Source: Ignavibacteria bacterium (lineage in GTDB: Bacteria > Bacteroidota > Ignavibacteria > Tepidaquicellales > Tepidaquicellaceae). From it: a stretch of DNA of 64,000 bases. A program made the position numbers and the translations under genes. The stretch lies in contig JADJAH010000003.1 of assembly GCA_016704345.1 (NCBI GenBank), positions 496,001-560,000 on the forward strand. Direction: 5' to 3'. Shown piece by piece: positions 1 to 9,554 of the stretch. The notes under the pieces are model-generated. The model worked only from the letters and a program-made list of their open reading frames with translations, ran no database searches and was not told the DNA's origin. Position 1 is the stretch's first letter. The number at the start of each line of letters is the position of its first letter.

Positions 1-2
1 AT

Positions 3-2876
3 ATCCATTTATATCAATATGATGTTTCAAGATCTGCATCAGTTGATGCGCTGATGAGCGTGATGAGAAATGATGATGTTGCCGTGGTTCAGTTCAATCA
101 CTTTGTTCAGGAGAGATCGTTCACGCCGAATGATACAAGATTTGCCGAGCAATGGGATAAGAACAATACGGGACAAACGGGCGGAACACCTGATGCCGAC
201 ATTGACGGACCAGAAGCATGGGAGCTTGCAAGAGGCGGAGTTACGGCAATGAATGATACGATAGTTGTAGCAATCGTTGACGGCGGACAGCAAACAAATC
301 ATCCCGATCTCGACACATGGCTTAACTGGAGAGAGATTCCCGCAAACGGAATTGATGATGACAATAACGGATATATAGATGACATCAACGGATGGAATGC
401 AGCAACAAACAACGGGACAATTCCCGCAAATAATCACGGAACACACTGCGCAGGAATTGCCGGAGCAATCGGCAACAACGGTGTGGGTGTTGCAGGCGTC
501 AATCTGAAAGTAAAGACAATGCCGATTGTTTACGGCAATTCACCTTCACTTGAGCAAAGCGTTGTGAAAGCATACGGTTATGCTCACAAACAAAGGAAGC
601 TCTACAATCAATCTAACGGGTCGCAAGGCGCGTTTGTTGTTGCAACAAATTCTTCATTCGGAGTTGACCGCGGACAACCTGCCAATTATCCTTTGTGGTG
701 CGGGTTCTTTGATTCACTTGGCGCGGTTGGAATTTTGAGCGCGGGTGCGGGACCGAATATAAATCTTAACATTGATACTGAAGGCGACATACCGACTGCA
801 TGCCCTAGTAACTATCTGATTTCAGTAACTAATACTACAAGTGCAGATGTCAAGAATTCCGGAGCAGGATACGGACCAATCAATATGGATCTCGGCGCAC
901 CGGGAACAAGCATTCTCTCAACTATTCCCGGAAGCAGTTACGGATTGCTTACAGGAACTTCGATGGCAACACCTCAGGTGACCGGAGCGATCGGGCTCAT
1001 TTACGGAGGTGCAAGCAGTGTGTTCATACAGCTTGCAAAAAGCGATCCTGATTCTGCCGCATTGCTTTTTAAACAATATATCCTTTCAAGTGTTGATACT
1101 CTCGCTTCCCTGCAAACACTCGTCTTATCAAAGGGAAGATTGAATATTCACAAGATGCTTAAGAAAGTGGAAGTGACAAATGTGCCTGTTCTTAATCCAT
1201 TCCAGATCAGAACGCCATCAGCAGGTGCAAGGATTGTTACGCTTCCAAACAGTTCAACGCAATATACAATCACCTGGGATACGAGCGCAACCGGTGCAAC
1301 TTACAAGTGGGTTTTCGGAAGTCCAACACCGAATGTGAGACTCTTATCTGTTCCGGCCGGAACGAACTCAATTACTCTTTCATCAGGTCAGTTGGATAAT
1401 ATTCTTGCCGGCCTTGGTGTCAATCAGGGAGATTCAATAATCGGTCAATGGGATGTTTGGGCGCACAGAGTTCTGCCAAATGTTGACTCGCTTAAATCAG
1501 GCAACGGTCCGAGAGCAATTACTTTTAAGAGACAAAGGCCGGTTCTTTCTTCCTTCAACCTTGTATCACCTCCAAGCGGAACCTCAGTCACAACTTCTGC
1601 AAACAATACTTCTCAGATCAACATCAACTGGACAAGATCAGGAGAGGGCACAACATACAAATGGAAATTTGGAACTCCTACAATTTCAACAACATTGCTT
1701 TCACTTCCATCAAACAACTCCGGAGGAGACTCGTCACTAACTGTCGTCAACTCGGCGCTTGACGGAATTCTTCAGGGACTTGGTTTGAATCCGGGAGATT
1801 CAGTAACAGGACAGTGGGCAGTATGGGCATACAATTCAGTTGATTCCACGAGATCAACTCAGGCGTTCAATATCACATTCAAGAGACAATCAAGAGGTGA
1901 TGTTATAGTTGTATATGATTCAACTACGACCGGAGGCAGGGCATCAAGAGATTCTGTTATAGCAAATCTCAGCAACCTCGGTTCAACGTTTGATATCTAC
2001 AACCGAAAGAGCAATACAGGAACCGCATCCATTTCTTTCAGAGGATATAAGACGGTAATTCTTCTCGGAGAAGGTACGTCCATCATGTCAAATGTCGTGA
2101 AGGATTCTTTGAAATCATATCTCCAATCCGGTGGAACCACGGTAAACAGCAAAGCGAAACTTGTGATCTTTGCCGAAGATGTTGGATATCATCTTGACAG
2201 AGCCGCATCCACATACTATGATGCACAGTTTGCAAGAGAGACACTTGGATTTGAATTTATTGCAGACAGGCCGGGATCTACCGGTAACAAGGGATTTACG
2301 GGCGTGACCATTAATTCCGGAATTACAGACAGCACAGTCGGCCCATGGCCCGATGTAATAAGAAAATCAGCCACGCTTCCTTCTGCTCAATTGTTTGATC
2401 TTTACAGATTCAAACAACACCCTGATTCAATGAGCGCTGTCGGCAGAGTTGGGCCAAATGCAAACATTGCAGTATTTGGAGTTGATATTGAATCACTCAG
2501 ACCTTCATTAAACTCTCCAAATGCTTCCGTAGTCAGAAGAATGCTTGACGGGGCAATAAAATTTGTAAATGAAATACCGACATCAATATCTCAAACAAAC
2601 TCTGAGATTCCTGTAAGGTTTGATCTTCAGCAGAATTATCCGAACCCGTTCAATCCGTCAACAACCATCTCATTTTCCGTTCCGGCGAGAAGTGATGTTA
2701 AACTCAGAGTGTATGACATTCTCGGAAAGGAAATGATAACGCTTGTTAATGGTCAGAAGGAAGCCGGAAACTACAGCGTAAGATTTGATGCCGCGGGACT
2801 TCCCAGCGGAGCCTATTTCTACAGGATCGAAGCCGGCGCATTTGTTTCAGTAAAACGAATGGTACTGATCAAGTAA
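3..2876 (+). CDS. Subtilisin-like (S8) serine protease with T9SS sorting domain, 5' end outside window
   Basis: This is a secreted peptidase S8 protein. The frame is open to the left edge with no stop before the first ATG at 54, and the residues before that ATG continue a propeptide-like stretch, so the true start lies outside the window. Counting from the ATG at 54, the catalytic triad is Asp76 (in VAIVDGG), His128 (NNHGTHCAG) and Ser303 (GTSMATP). Two repeated Ig-like segments follow (around residues 385-490 and 495-610), then a Rossmann-like stretch. The last ~95 residues are a T9SS type A sorting domain with QNYPNPFNPSTT, a FlgD-like 'YDILGKE' and a basic end (KRMVLIK). By family knowledge it would cross the outer membrane through T9SS, which cleaves the tail. 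The substrate is unknown. A terminator follows the stop. Confidence 0.93.
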   Translation: MHLYQYDVSRSASVDALMSVMRNDDVAVVQFNHFVQERSFTPNDTRFAEQWDKNNTGQTGGTPDADIDGPEAWELARGGVTAMNDTIVVAIVDGGQQTNHPDLDTWLNWREIPANGIDDDNNGYIDDINGWNAATNNGTIPANNHGTHCAGIAGAIGNNGVGVAGVNLKVKTMPIVYGNSPSLEQSVVKAYGYAHKQRKLYNQSNGSQGAFVVATNSSFGVDRGQPANYPLWCGFFDSLGAVGILSAGAGPNINLNIDTEGDIPTACPSNYLISVTNTTSADVKNSGAGYGPINMDLGAPGTSILSTIPGSSYGLLTGTSMATPQVTGAIGLIYGGASSVFIQLAKSDPDSAALLFKQYILSSVDTLASLQTLVLSKGRLNIHKMLKKVEVTNVPVLNPFQIRTPSAGARIVTLPNSSTQYTITWDTSATGATYKWVFGSPTPNVRLLSVPAGTNSITLSSGQLDNILAGLGVNQGDSIIGQWDVWAHRVLPNVDSLKSGNGPRAITFKRQRPVLSSFNLVSPPSGTSVTTSANNTSQININWTRSGEGTTYKWKFGTPTISTTLLSLPSNNSGGDSSLTVVNSALDGILQGLGLNPGDSVTGQWAVWAYNSVDSTRSTQAFNITFKRQSRGDVIVVYDSTTTGGRASRDSVIANLSNLGSTFDIYNRKSNTGTASISFRGYKTVILLGEGTSIMSNVVKDSLKSYLQSGGTTVNSKAKLVIFAEDVGYHLDRAASTYYDAQFARETLGFEFIADRPGSTGNKGFTGVTINSGITDSTVGPWPDVIRKSATLPSAQLFDLYRFKQHPDSMSAVGRVGPNANIAVFGVDIESLRPSLNSPNASVVRRMLDGAIKFVNEIPTSISQTNSEIPVRFDLQQNYPNPFNPSTTISFSVPARSDVKLRVYDILGKEMITLVNGQKEAGNYSVRFDAAGLPSGAYFYRIEAGAFVSVKRMVLIK

Positions 2877-2947
2877 GGCAAACAGTTTTTTAAATTTTGG
2901 TATAAAGTCACCAAGTATTGAACAACGTTTTATTATTACGCTAAGGA

Positions 2948-2986
2948 GTTGGTCTCTTCAGATTTTTAGAAGAGATCAACTTTTTA
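2948..2986 (+). terminator. Rho-independent terminator after the S8 protease gene
   Basis: A 12-bp stem (2948-2959 pairing with 2969-2980, one G-U pair) has a 9-nt loop and is followed by TTTTT at 2981-2985. It separates the S8 protease gene from the metalloprotease gene. Confidence 0.8.
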
Positions 2987-3008
2987 TTAACAAACAAAAA
3001 AATAAACA

Positions 3009-6000
3009 ATGACAAAGGCTTACAAAATTGCAGGTACACTCCTGACAATTATTTTCCTCAGTGTCACTCTTCTGAATAGTTCTTATTCTCAAACAGCGGG
3101 AAGATTCTGGTCGGGAACTGTTGAAGGCGATTTTATCGTGAAAGGTGAAAGAAGAATTATTCCGGATGAATATAAGACTGCAAGGCTTGATCTGGCAGGC
3201 ATTACACGATTTCTCAAATCTGCTCCTGCTGAAAGAACGGAACAAGCATTAACATCTCCGGCAATTATTGAACTTCCTCTTCCGGATGGAAGCATGGCAA
3301 ATTTCTACGTGGAAAGTTATTCCATGATGGAAGAACCGCTCGCAAAACAATTTCCTGACATAATAACACTTACAGTTAAAGGCATTGAAGATCCGTATGC
3401 TACCGGTAAACTTGATGTTACGGCTCACGGCTTTCATGGAATGGTTCTGACGCCGCGCGGAAATTTTTTCATAGATCCGTACAGCTCGCAGGAGAAGGAA
3501 GTTTACATTACATATTATAAGTCAAAGTACAGAGCTAAGAAGAGCTTTGATTGTTTTGTAAACGAAGTTGCATTGCCGGACAATGCAGCAACAGAGATTG
3601 ATGCAACGGGTGAACAGCTCAGAACATACCGTCTTGCAAATGCTGCTACAGGTGAGTACACTGCATTTCATGGAGGAACTGTAGCTCTCGGACAAGCAGC
3701 AATTGTTACTACTATAAACAGAGTCAACGGCGTAAAGGAAAAAGACGTCTCTGTGAGAATGACCCTTGTTGCAAACAATACAAGCATTGTCTATACAAAC
3801 GGAGCTACGGATCCTTACACAAACAACAATGGCAGTACAATGCTTGGTCAGAATCAAACCAACTGCGATGCTGTCATCGGTACAGCTAACTATGACATCG
3901 GTCATGTATTCAGCACAGGCGGCGGCGGTGTTGCAGGTCTTGGCGTTGTATGCGTTGCAGGAAATAAAGCAAGAGGCGTTACCGGTTCCGGTTCTCCCAT
4001 CGGCGATCCTTTCGATATTGATTACGTTGCACATGAAATGGGACATCAGTACAGAGGCAATCACACATTCAATGGCACAGCAGGAAGTTGCGCCGGCGGA
4101 AACAGGAATGCTTCAACTGCATGGGAACCCGGAAGCGCAAGTACAATCATGGGTTATGCAGGAATCTGCGGAGCCGATGATCTTCAGCCGAACAGTGATG
4201 ACCTGTTTCACACAGGAAGCATTACAGAGATAGCATCGTATACACAAACGGGTAATGGAAATACTTGTCCTGTGATCACAAATACGGGAAACACTCCTCC
4301 ATCTGTTACAGTACCTGCCGGTGGATTTTCAATCCCGATAAATACACCGTTCCAATTAACCGGTTCAGCAACAGATGTAAATAATCCCAACTCATTGACA
4401 TATATCTGGGAACAATATGACGTCGGTCCTGCAGGAGCTCCGACTGCTCCTTCGGGCAATGCGCCAATATTCAGATCTTTCAAACCTGATACTGCAAAGA
4501 CAAGAACATTTCCAAAGATCTCCAGCATAGTCAACAATACATCAACTATAGGAGAGATTCTTCCTTCTTATACAAGATCACTTGTATTTCGTTTGACAGT
4601 ACGTGACAACAATCCAGGCGGCGGCGGTATCGGATTTAATACAGTCACGTTCAACGTCAACTCGGCAGCAGGACCGTTTACAGTTACTTCACCAAACACA
4701 GCCGTTAACTGGAACAGCAGTGTTCAACAGACTGTAACATGGAATGTCGCAAACACAACAGCTGCTCCGGTGAGTTGCGCAAATGTCAACATTCGACTTT
4801 CAACAGACGGTGGTTTTACATACCCAACTATGCTGCTGGCAAATACTCCGAATGACGGCTCACAACTCGTAACACTTCCTGGAGTTAATACTACAACAGC
4901 AAGGATCAAAGTCGAAGCAGTTGGCAACATTTTCTTTGACATTTCAAATACAAACTTTACGATCTCCAACACAAGTCTTCCAAGCATTGCACATACACCT
5001 ATCTTAGATCAGTTGAAATCAAGCTGGCCGGTGAGTGTTAATGCAACGGTTACTTCAATTCATCCGCTTGATTCCGTTTGGGTTGTGTGGTATAAGAATT
5101 CCACCGTTAATACAAAGAGATTCAAACTCATTAACACATCAGGTAACAATTATTCCGCGGCGTTCAACTCACTTAACTCAGATGTGGTAGTTGGTGATCA
5201 GATCTTTTACAAGATCTTCGCTCAGAACAATTCGGCAGGTCATGAAAAGGATTCTACTGCTCAGTACAATTTCAGAATAATTGACAACAAACTTTGTGAA
5301 GGATTCACTTCAACAACTTTCCCTCCTTCCGGCTGGGCGTTTGAGCCATCGTCAACTTACTGGACAAGAAATGCAGTCAGCAGTTATGGTGTCGGAAGCG
5401 GTTCGGCAAAGTTTGATTACTGGAATGCATCCGCTGGCACTACAGAAATTCTTGCCACAAAGATCTTTGAAACAACTGCAGCAGGCGATTCACTCAAGTT
5501 CGATCATGCTTATGCTCCATATACAGACGGAAGTACGGACTCACTCGAGATATTATCTTCCACAAACAGCGGCTCAACTTATACTACATTAGTAAGAATG
5601 TGGGGAAATAACACTTCCGGAAATCTCAATACCGTTGCGGCTTCCGGAGCAGCTTTTACACCAACTGGCGCCCAATGGCAAACAAAGAAGTATGCATTGC
5701 CTTCAGGAACCAACAAGATAAGATTCCGCGCCAGGAGCGGATTCGGAAATAATCTTTATGTTGATTCAGTGTGCGTGGTTAATGCTGCTGCAGCTGTTCC
5801 TGCAACGATCACATTTGTTCAGGAAGGATTCTACAACTCTTCAACAAACAGACTCAATGCAAAGGATACTGTAAGAGTCTATCTGCGAAGCATAACTTCT
5901 CCTTACGCAGTAATTGATTCAGCAAAAGGAATACTTGATTCGGTATCACTATCTGTATCTGCATTATTCTCAACGGCGCCGACAGGTACTTACTATTTGC

Positions 6001-6347
6001 AGTTGAAGCACAGGAATTGTCTTGAAACATGGAGCAAGTCGGGCGGAGTATCATATACAAAAGGACTTGCCTTGAGTTACGATTTCACCACTGCTGCTAA
6101 TCAGGCATTCGGAAGCAACATGAAACAGGTTGATGCGGCTCCGGTAAGATTTGCGATCTACAGCGGAGAGATCAATGGTGATGGTACGATTGACGGCTCT
6201 GATCTTATTTCAATTGATAATGATGCGGGCAATTTTGTCGTGGGATATGTCAAGACGGATCTTGACGGCAACAATTTTGTTGATGCTACAGATGCACTGA
6301 TAGCCGATAACAATGCGGCAAATTTTGTGAGTGTGATCAGGCCTTGA
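3009..6347 (+). CDS. Secreted reprolysin-like zinc metalloprotease with dockerin-like C-terminus
   Basis: This 1112-residue exoprotein starts with a signal peptide (MTKAYKIAGTLLTIIFLSV..., cut near SYSQ). It carries the metzincin zinc motif HEMGHQYRGNH (His342, Glu343, His346, His352) and a Met-turn at Met381 (TIMGYAG), as in M12B reprolysin-like proteases of Bacteroidota. Ig/PKD-like segments follow at about 430-660. A jelly-roll, MAM-like segment (about 760-920) closely resembles part of the protein at 32187-35046. It has no NYPNPFNP sorting domain. The last ~180 residues are a beta-rich part with VRVYLRS, KHRN and ETWSKSGG, then two Ca-loop motifs (EINGDGTIDGSD and DLDGNNFVDATD). The same module ends the proteins at 32187-35046 and 40811-43281. 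How it is exported is not known. Confidence 0.9.
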   Translation: MTKAYKIAGTLLTIIFLSVTLLNSSYSQTAGRFWSGTVEGDFIVKGERRIIPDEYKTARLDLAGITRFLKSAPAERTEQALTSPAIIELPLPDGSMANFYVESYSMMEEPLAKQFPDIITLTVKGIEDPYATGKLDVTAHGFHGMVLTPRGNFFIDPYSSQEKEVYITYYKSKYRAKKSFDCFVNEVALPDNAATEIDATGEQLRTYRLANAATGEYTAFHGGTVALGQAAIVTTINRVNGVKEKDVSVRMTLVANNTSIVYTNGATDPYTNNNGSTMLGQNQTNCDAVIGTANYDIGHVFSTGGGGVAGLGVVCVAGNKARGVTGSGSPIGDPFDIDYVAHEMGHQYRGNHTFNGTAGSCAGGNRNASTAWEPGSASTIMGYAGICGADDLQPNSDDLFHTGSITEIASYTQTGNGNTCPVITNTGNTPPSVTVPAGGFSIPINTPFQLTGSATDVNNPNSLTYIWEQYDVGPAGAPTAPSGNAPIFRSFKPDTAKTRTFPKISSIVNNTSTIGEILPSYTRSLVFRLTVRDNNPGGGGIGFNTVTFNVNSAAGPFTVTSPNTAVNWNSSVQQTVTWNVANTTAAPVSCANVNIRLSTDGGFTYPTMLLANTPNDGSQLVTLPGVNTTTARIKVEAVGNIFFDISNTNFTISNTSLPSIAHTPILDQLKSSWPVSVNATVTSIHPLDSVWVVWYKNSTVNTKRFKLINTSGNNYSAAFNSLNSDVVVGDQIFYKIFAQNNSAGHEKDSTAQYNFRIIDNKLCEGFTSTTFPPSGWAFEPSSTYWTRNAVSSYGVGSGSAKFDYWNASAGTTEILATKIFETTAAGDSLKFDHAYAPYTDGSTDSLEILSSTNSGSTYTTLVRMWGNNTSGNLNTVAASGAAFTPTGAQWQTKKYALPSGTNKIRFRARSGFGNNLYVDSVCVVNAAAAVPATITFVQEGFYNSSTNRLNAKDTVRVYLRSITSPYAVIDSAKGILDSVSLSVSALFSTAPTGTYYLQLKHRNCLETWSKSGGVSYTKGLALSYDFTTAANQAFGSNMKQVDAAPVRFAIYSGEINGDGTIDGSDLISIDNDAGNFVVGYVKTDLDGNNFVDATDALIADNNAANFVSVIRP

Positions 6348-6376
6348 CCCAAATCAGCTACAAAGAGTAGACGACT

Positions 6377-6406
6377 AAGCCGGAAGAATTTCTTCCGGCT
6401 TTTTTA
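6377..6406 (+). terminator. Rho-independent terminator after the metalloprotease gene
   Basis: A perfect 11-bp stem (6377-6387 with 6391-6401), a 3-nt loop and a T-run ending the right arm (TTTTTT to 6405). Confidence 0.85.
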
Positions 6407-6465
6407 TTTACAATTAGTTCATCTTTCGGAAGAGAAAATGTGAAATTCAAAAAGTATTTTGAAAT

Positions 6466-7871
6466 ATGAGTAAATTAGAACAATTAGTAAGAGATAAGAT
6501 ATCAAGAAGAGAAATGCTGGCAAGGTCGGGCAAAGCCACAGCATTCCTCACTCTCGGAGCGATTTTTCCATCAGAGTTTTTCTCAAGGATTGAAAAGAAA
6601 GAATTCTCTGCAGAAAGAGCAGATGTTTTCTTCAAACCCATTCCTCCTTCAGATGAAGACAGGTTGATCTTACCGGAAGGATTTGAATTTAAGATTATCA
6701 GAAAATGGAGTGATAAGATCTCTGCGACAGAAGACTTTGGATTCAATAATGATTATGTGGTTTACCTGCCGATAGATCTGCATTCCGGCGGCAGCAATTC
6801 CGAAGACGGACTCTTGTTTGTCAATCATGAATTTCCATCACCGCTGTTCATCAACAATTATTCTGATGATGACTTCAGATTGGGCAGGATCAAATCAGCT
6901 GAAGAAGTAAGCAAGGAAAAAGAAGTCTGTCGGATTTTCGATATTCAGAGTGAAGCGTACAAACGGCGAATGGCAGTTTGTGGAAGATGAAAGATTCAAC
7001 AGAAGGGTTGACGCGGACACTCCGGTAAAAATCTCGGGCAAGGCTGCGCAATGTCAATCTATGGGATACAGTGAGTTTGCGAAAGGAACTCTTGCAAACT
7101 GCAGCGGCGGTGTTACACCATGGGGAACTGTCTTAAGCGGTGAGGAAAACTTTCAGGATTACTTTACTTCTGAGAATGTATGGGAATACAGATGGAATGA
7201 TGTTGAGAAAGATTTCAACATAAACCATTACGGCTGGGTGGTTGAAGTTAATCCGTTCGATAAGAATTCCGTTCCGGTGAAAAGAACTTCTCTCGGCAGA
7301 TTCAGGCATGAGAATGTTGCAATCAGTATTTCGCCAAAGGGAAAAGTTGTTGCGTATATGGGTGATGATAAAGTCAATGAGTGTGTATATAAATTTATTT
7401 CACATAAGATCTATGATAAGAATGACAGATCAAAAAATTCTGACATACTTGATGAAGGTGACTTGTATGTGGCAGACTTTGAAAATGGCAAATGGCAATT
7501 GCTTGACTTCGAAGCGAGGGAAGAGCTTAAAAAAGAATTCGGCTCGCAAGCAGAAGTGCTTATACACTGTGATAAGTCATCTAAACTAGTCGGCGGCACT
7601 GAGTGCAACAGACCCGAGGATATTGAGATCAGTCCCGTTGATAATTCTGTGTTCATTGCATTTACGAATAACTCTAAGAGAGACGATTCTTTTGGCAGCA
7701 TAATCCTGTGAAATGTGTGGAGGAAATTTTACGCCGGACGGTTCGACAATGTTTCTCTCCATACAACATCCGGGTGAGAATTCACTTACTCTTGACAACC
7801 CAACAAGCAGGTGGCCGGACTTTGGTGAAGATATACCAAGACCTGCAGTCGTTGCAATAACCGGATTTTGA
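6466..7871 (+). pseudogene. PhoX/DUF839-like protein gene, frame-broken twice, apparently with an internal deletion
   Basis: The product resembles the PhoX/DUF839 family of secreted calcium-dependent phosphatase-like beta-propellers. The N-terminus has a possible twin-arginine signal (SRREML followed by a hydrophobic stretch). The reading frame changes at about 6917-6925, at an A5 run. Before it lies LPEGFEFKII; after it lie NGEWQFVEDERFNRR and GTLANCSGGVTPWGT. A second break near 7703-7709 joins NNSKRDDSFGSII to EMCGGNFTPDG...SIQHPGE, which runs to the stop at 7869-7871. Family members normally have a further stretch (FrW..., PDN-containing loop) between these blocks, so about 100 residues seem to be missing. 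That length is my estimate from memory of the family. It could be a real decayed gene or a consensus/assembly fault. Confidence 0.75.
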
Positions 7872-8207
7872 AAAAGAGATCCAAGTCTAATCCATGACTA
7901 TTTGCAACTTCCATCGAGTCCATTTCATGACTTTTTGGTGTCACGCAAAACCTACAGCGGCCAAAAAGTTTTGTCAAAGTTTTATTGGTGAACTATTGAG
8001 TCCATTCAAATCCAATGCTCCAGCTTTTTCATATGGAAAAGTCACTGCAAACCTACAATTCCGGGCAAAAAAAGGTTGACAGAGCCAACAATTATTATTA
8101 AGTTACAAGCACTAACAAAAATTCAAAACTAATTTCTGCAAGAAAGGAGGTCGCTCTGAATTTCATTCTTTAAAAATTTTTGAATCACAAATCTAAAGGA
8201 GAGTAAA
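7872..8207 (+). other. Gene-free stretch upstream of the CHRD gene
   Basis: I see no supported gene here. A strong Shine-Dalgarno-like AAAGGAGGT sits at about 8141-8149 with only a few codons after it before a stop. The true ribosome-binding site of the next gene (AAAGGAGAG, about 8195-8203) lies just before its ATG. Confidence 0.5.
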
Positions 8208-9227
8208 ATGAAAGACCACAACAAATCCATTCTCAGCTTCATTCTGGTTCTTACAGTTACACTATTGATTCAGCAAAATTCCTTTGCACTAATCTTTCCG
8301 TTCAATCTTACTTACAGTGGCGCACAAGAGGTTCCGCCAAATGCTTCACCAGGAACCGGAACAATTGTCGGTACTTTTGATAATGTTACTAAAGTACTCA
8401 GTTATACGATAAACTTCAGCGGACTCACAGGCAACACTGCAGCAGGGCATTTCCATGGGCCGGCCCCGATAGGTGTCAACGCACCTGTGCTAATTGGATA
8501 TGCAGGATTTCCAACCGGGGTTCAGTCGGGCACCTATGCCAACTCACATGTGCTGACTCCACTTCAGGAAACCCATCTGATGGCAGGTTTGGTTTACTCA
8601 AACATACACACGAATCAATTCCCGGGTGGAGAGATTCGAACTCAAATTATCCTGGATGCTCCGCTTCCTGTTGAGTTGTCAAGCTTCACTTCGGTTATCT
8701 ACAAGAACAATGTAACATTGAACTGGACAACTTCTTCAGAAAACAACAATGCAGGCTTCGATGTTGAGAGATCATCATCAACAAACCAGTGGACAAAAGT
8801 CGGATTTGTTGCAGGTGTAGGCAACTCGATAACCGCAAATGATTACAGCTTCTCAGACAAGGGAATAAATTCCGGCGTTTACAATTACAGACTGAAGCAA
8901 ACAGACTTCAACGGTAACTTTGAATATTTCAACTTGTCCAATGAAGTTATAATAGGCGTTCCGTCTGTTTATGATCTCTCACAGAATTACCCGAACCCGT
9001 TTAACCCATCAACCAAAATAGACTTTGATCTTCCTGTTGATGGTAATGTCAGCATAGTATTGTATGACATGACGGGCAAACAAGTAGCGACTCTCATGAA
9101 TGAAGCAAAAACTGCCGGATATTATTCGGTTCAGTTCGACGCTGCGAGTCTCTCAAGCGGGATATACATCTACGCGCTTAGAACAAATGGTTTCACATCA
9201 ACAAAAAAAATGATGCTTGTAAGATAA
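8208..9227 (+). CDS. CHRD-domain secreted protein with T9SS sorting domain
   Basis: The 339-residue product has a signal peptide (to about FALIFP) and then a CHRD domain at about residues 28-150 (NLTYSGAQEVPPNASPGTG, AGHFHGPA, SNIHTNQFPGGEIRTQI). A linker with LPVELSSFTS and a fibronectin-like segment (NVTLNWTTSSENNNAGFDVE) follows, as is common in this lineage. It ends in a T9SS type A domain (QNYPNPFNPSTKIDF, YDMTGKQ, KKMMLVR). CHRD domains are of unclear biochemical role and occur in exported bacterial proteins. The start is supported by AAAGGAGAG seven bases upstream. The frame is intact, unlike its neighbours, and a terminator follows. Confidence 0.92.
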   Translation: MKDHNKSILSFILVLTVTLLIQQNSFALIFPFNLTYSGAQEVPPNASPGTGTIVGTFDNVTKVLSYTINFSGLTGNTAAGHFHGPAPIGVNAPVLIGYAGFPTGVQSGTYANSHVLTPLQETHLMAGLVYSNIHTNQFPGGEIRTQIILDAPLPVELSSFTSVIYKNNVTLNWTTSSENNNAGFDVERSSSTNQWTKVGFVAGVGNSITANDYSFSDKGINSGVYNYRLKQTDFNGNFEYFNLSNEVIIGVPSVYDLSQNYPNPFNPSTKIDFDLPVDGNVSIVLYDMTGKQVATLMNEAKTAGYYSVQFDAASLSSGIYIYALRTNGFTSTKKMMLVR

Positions 9228-9294
9228 CGACATTTGTCGTGTCTTGTAAGCAAGAAGCAAAACGAAACATCGGTTTCCGCAGTTTGCGAATAAC

Positions 9295-9326
9295 ACAAAG
9301 CCCGCGCTCAGGTGCGGGCTTTGTTG
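9295..9326 (+). terminator. Rho-independent terminator after the CHRD gene
   Basis: An 11-bp stem, ACAAAGCCCGC (9295-9305) with GCGGGCTTTGT (9314-9324), with an 8-nt loop and a short T-rich tail. The rest of 9228-9554 holds no gene that I can support. Confidence 0.7.
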
Positions 9327-9554
9327 TTTCATTCCGGAGTTGTGAGATCCTGAATCGATTGCTCATGCATTGGCTGTTAATCCGGTTTACGTATAGCTGC
9401 AGAGATGAGGAGGATAATACGCGAGCCCGGTCGCTGCCGTTAGAACTTATGATTCACTAATCTTACAAGAGCAACAAAAATTATTTTTAAAACTATGACG
9501 CAGGTCATAGTTTCTAAAAACCTTTTCACATAAGTTTGTATAAAGGAAGTTATT

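Noticed and set aside
3522..4064. 180-codon minus-strand frame inside the metalloprotease gene
   Set aside because: Shadow of a strongly supported plus-strand gene; Cys/Ser-rich text without motifs.
8141..8175. Leader peptide behind AAAGGAGGT upstream of the CHRD gene
   Set aside because: Only a handful of codons with a non-standard start; no attenuator-like hairpins seen.
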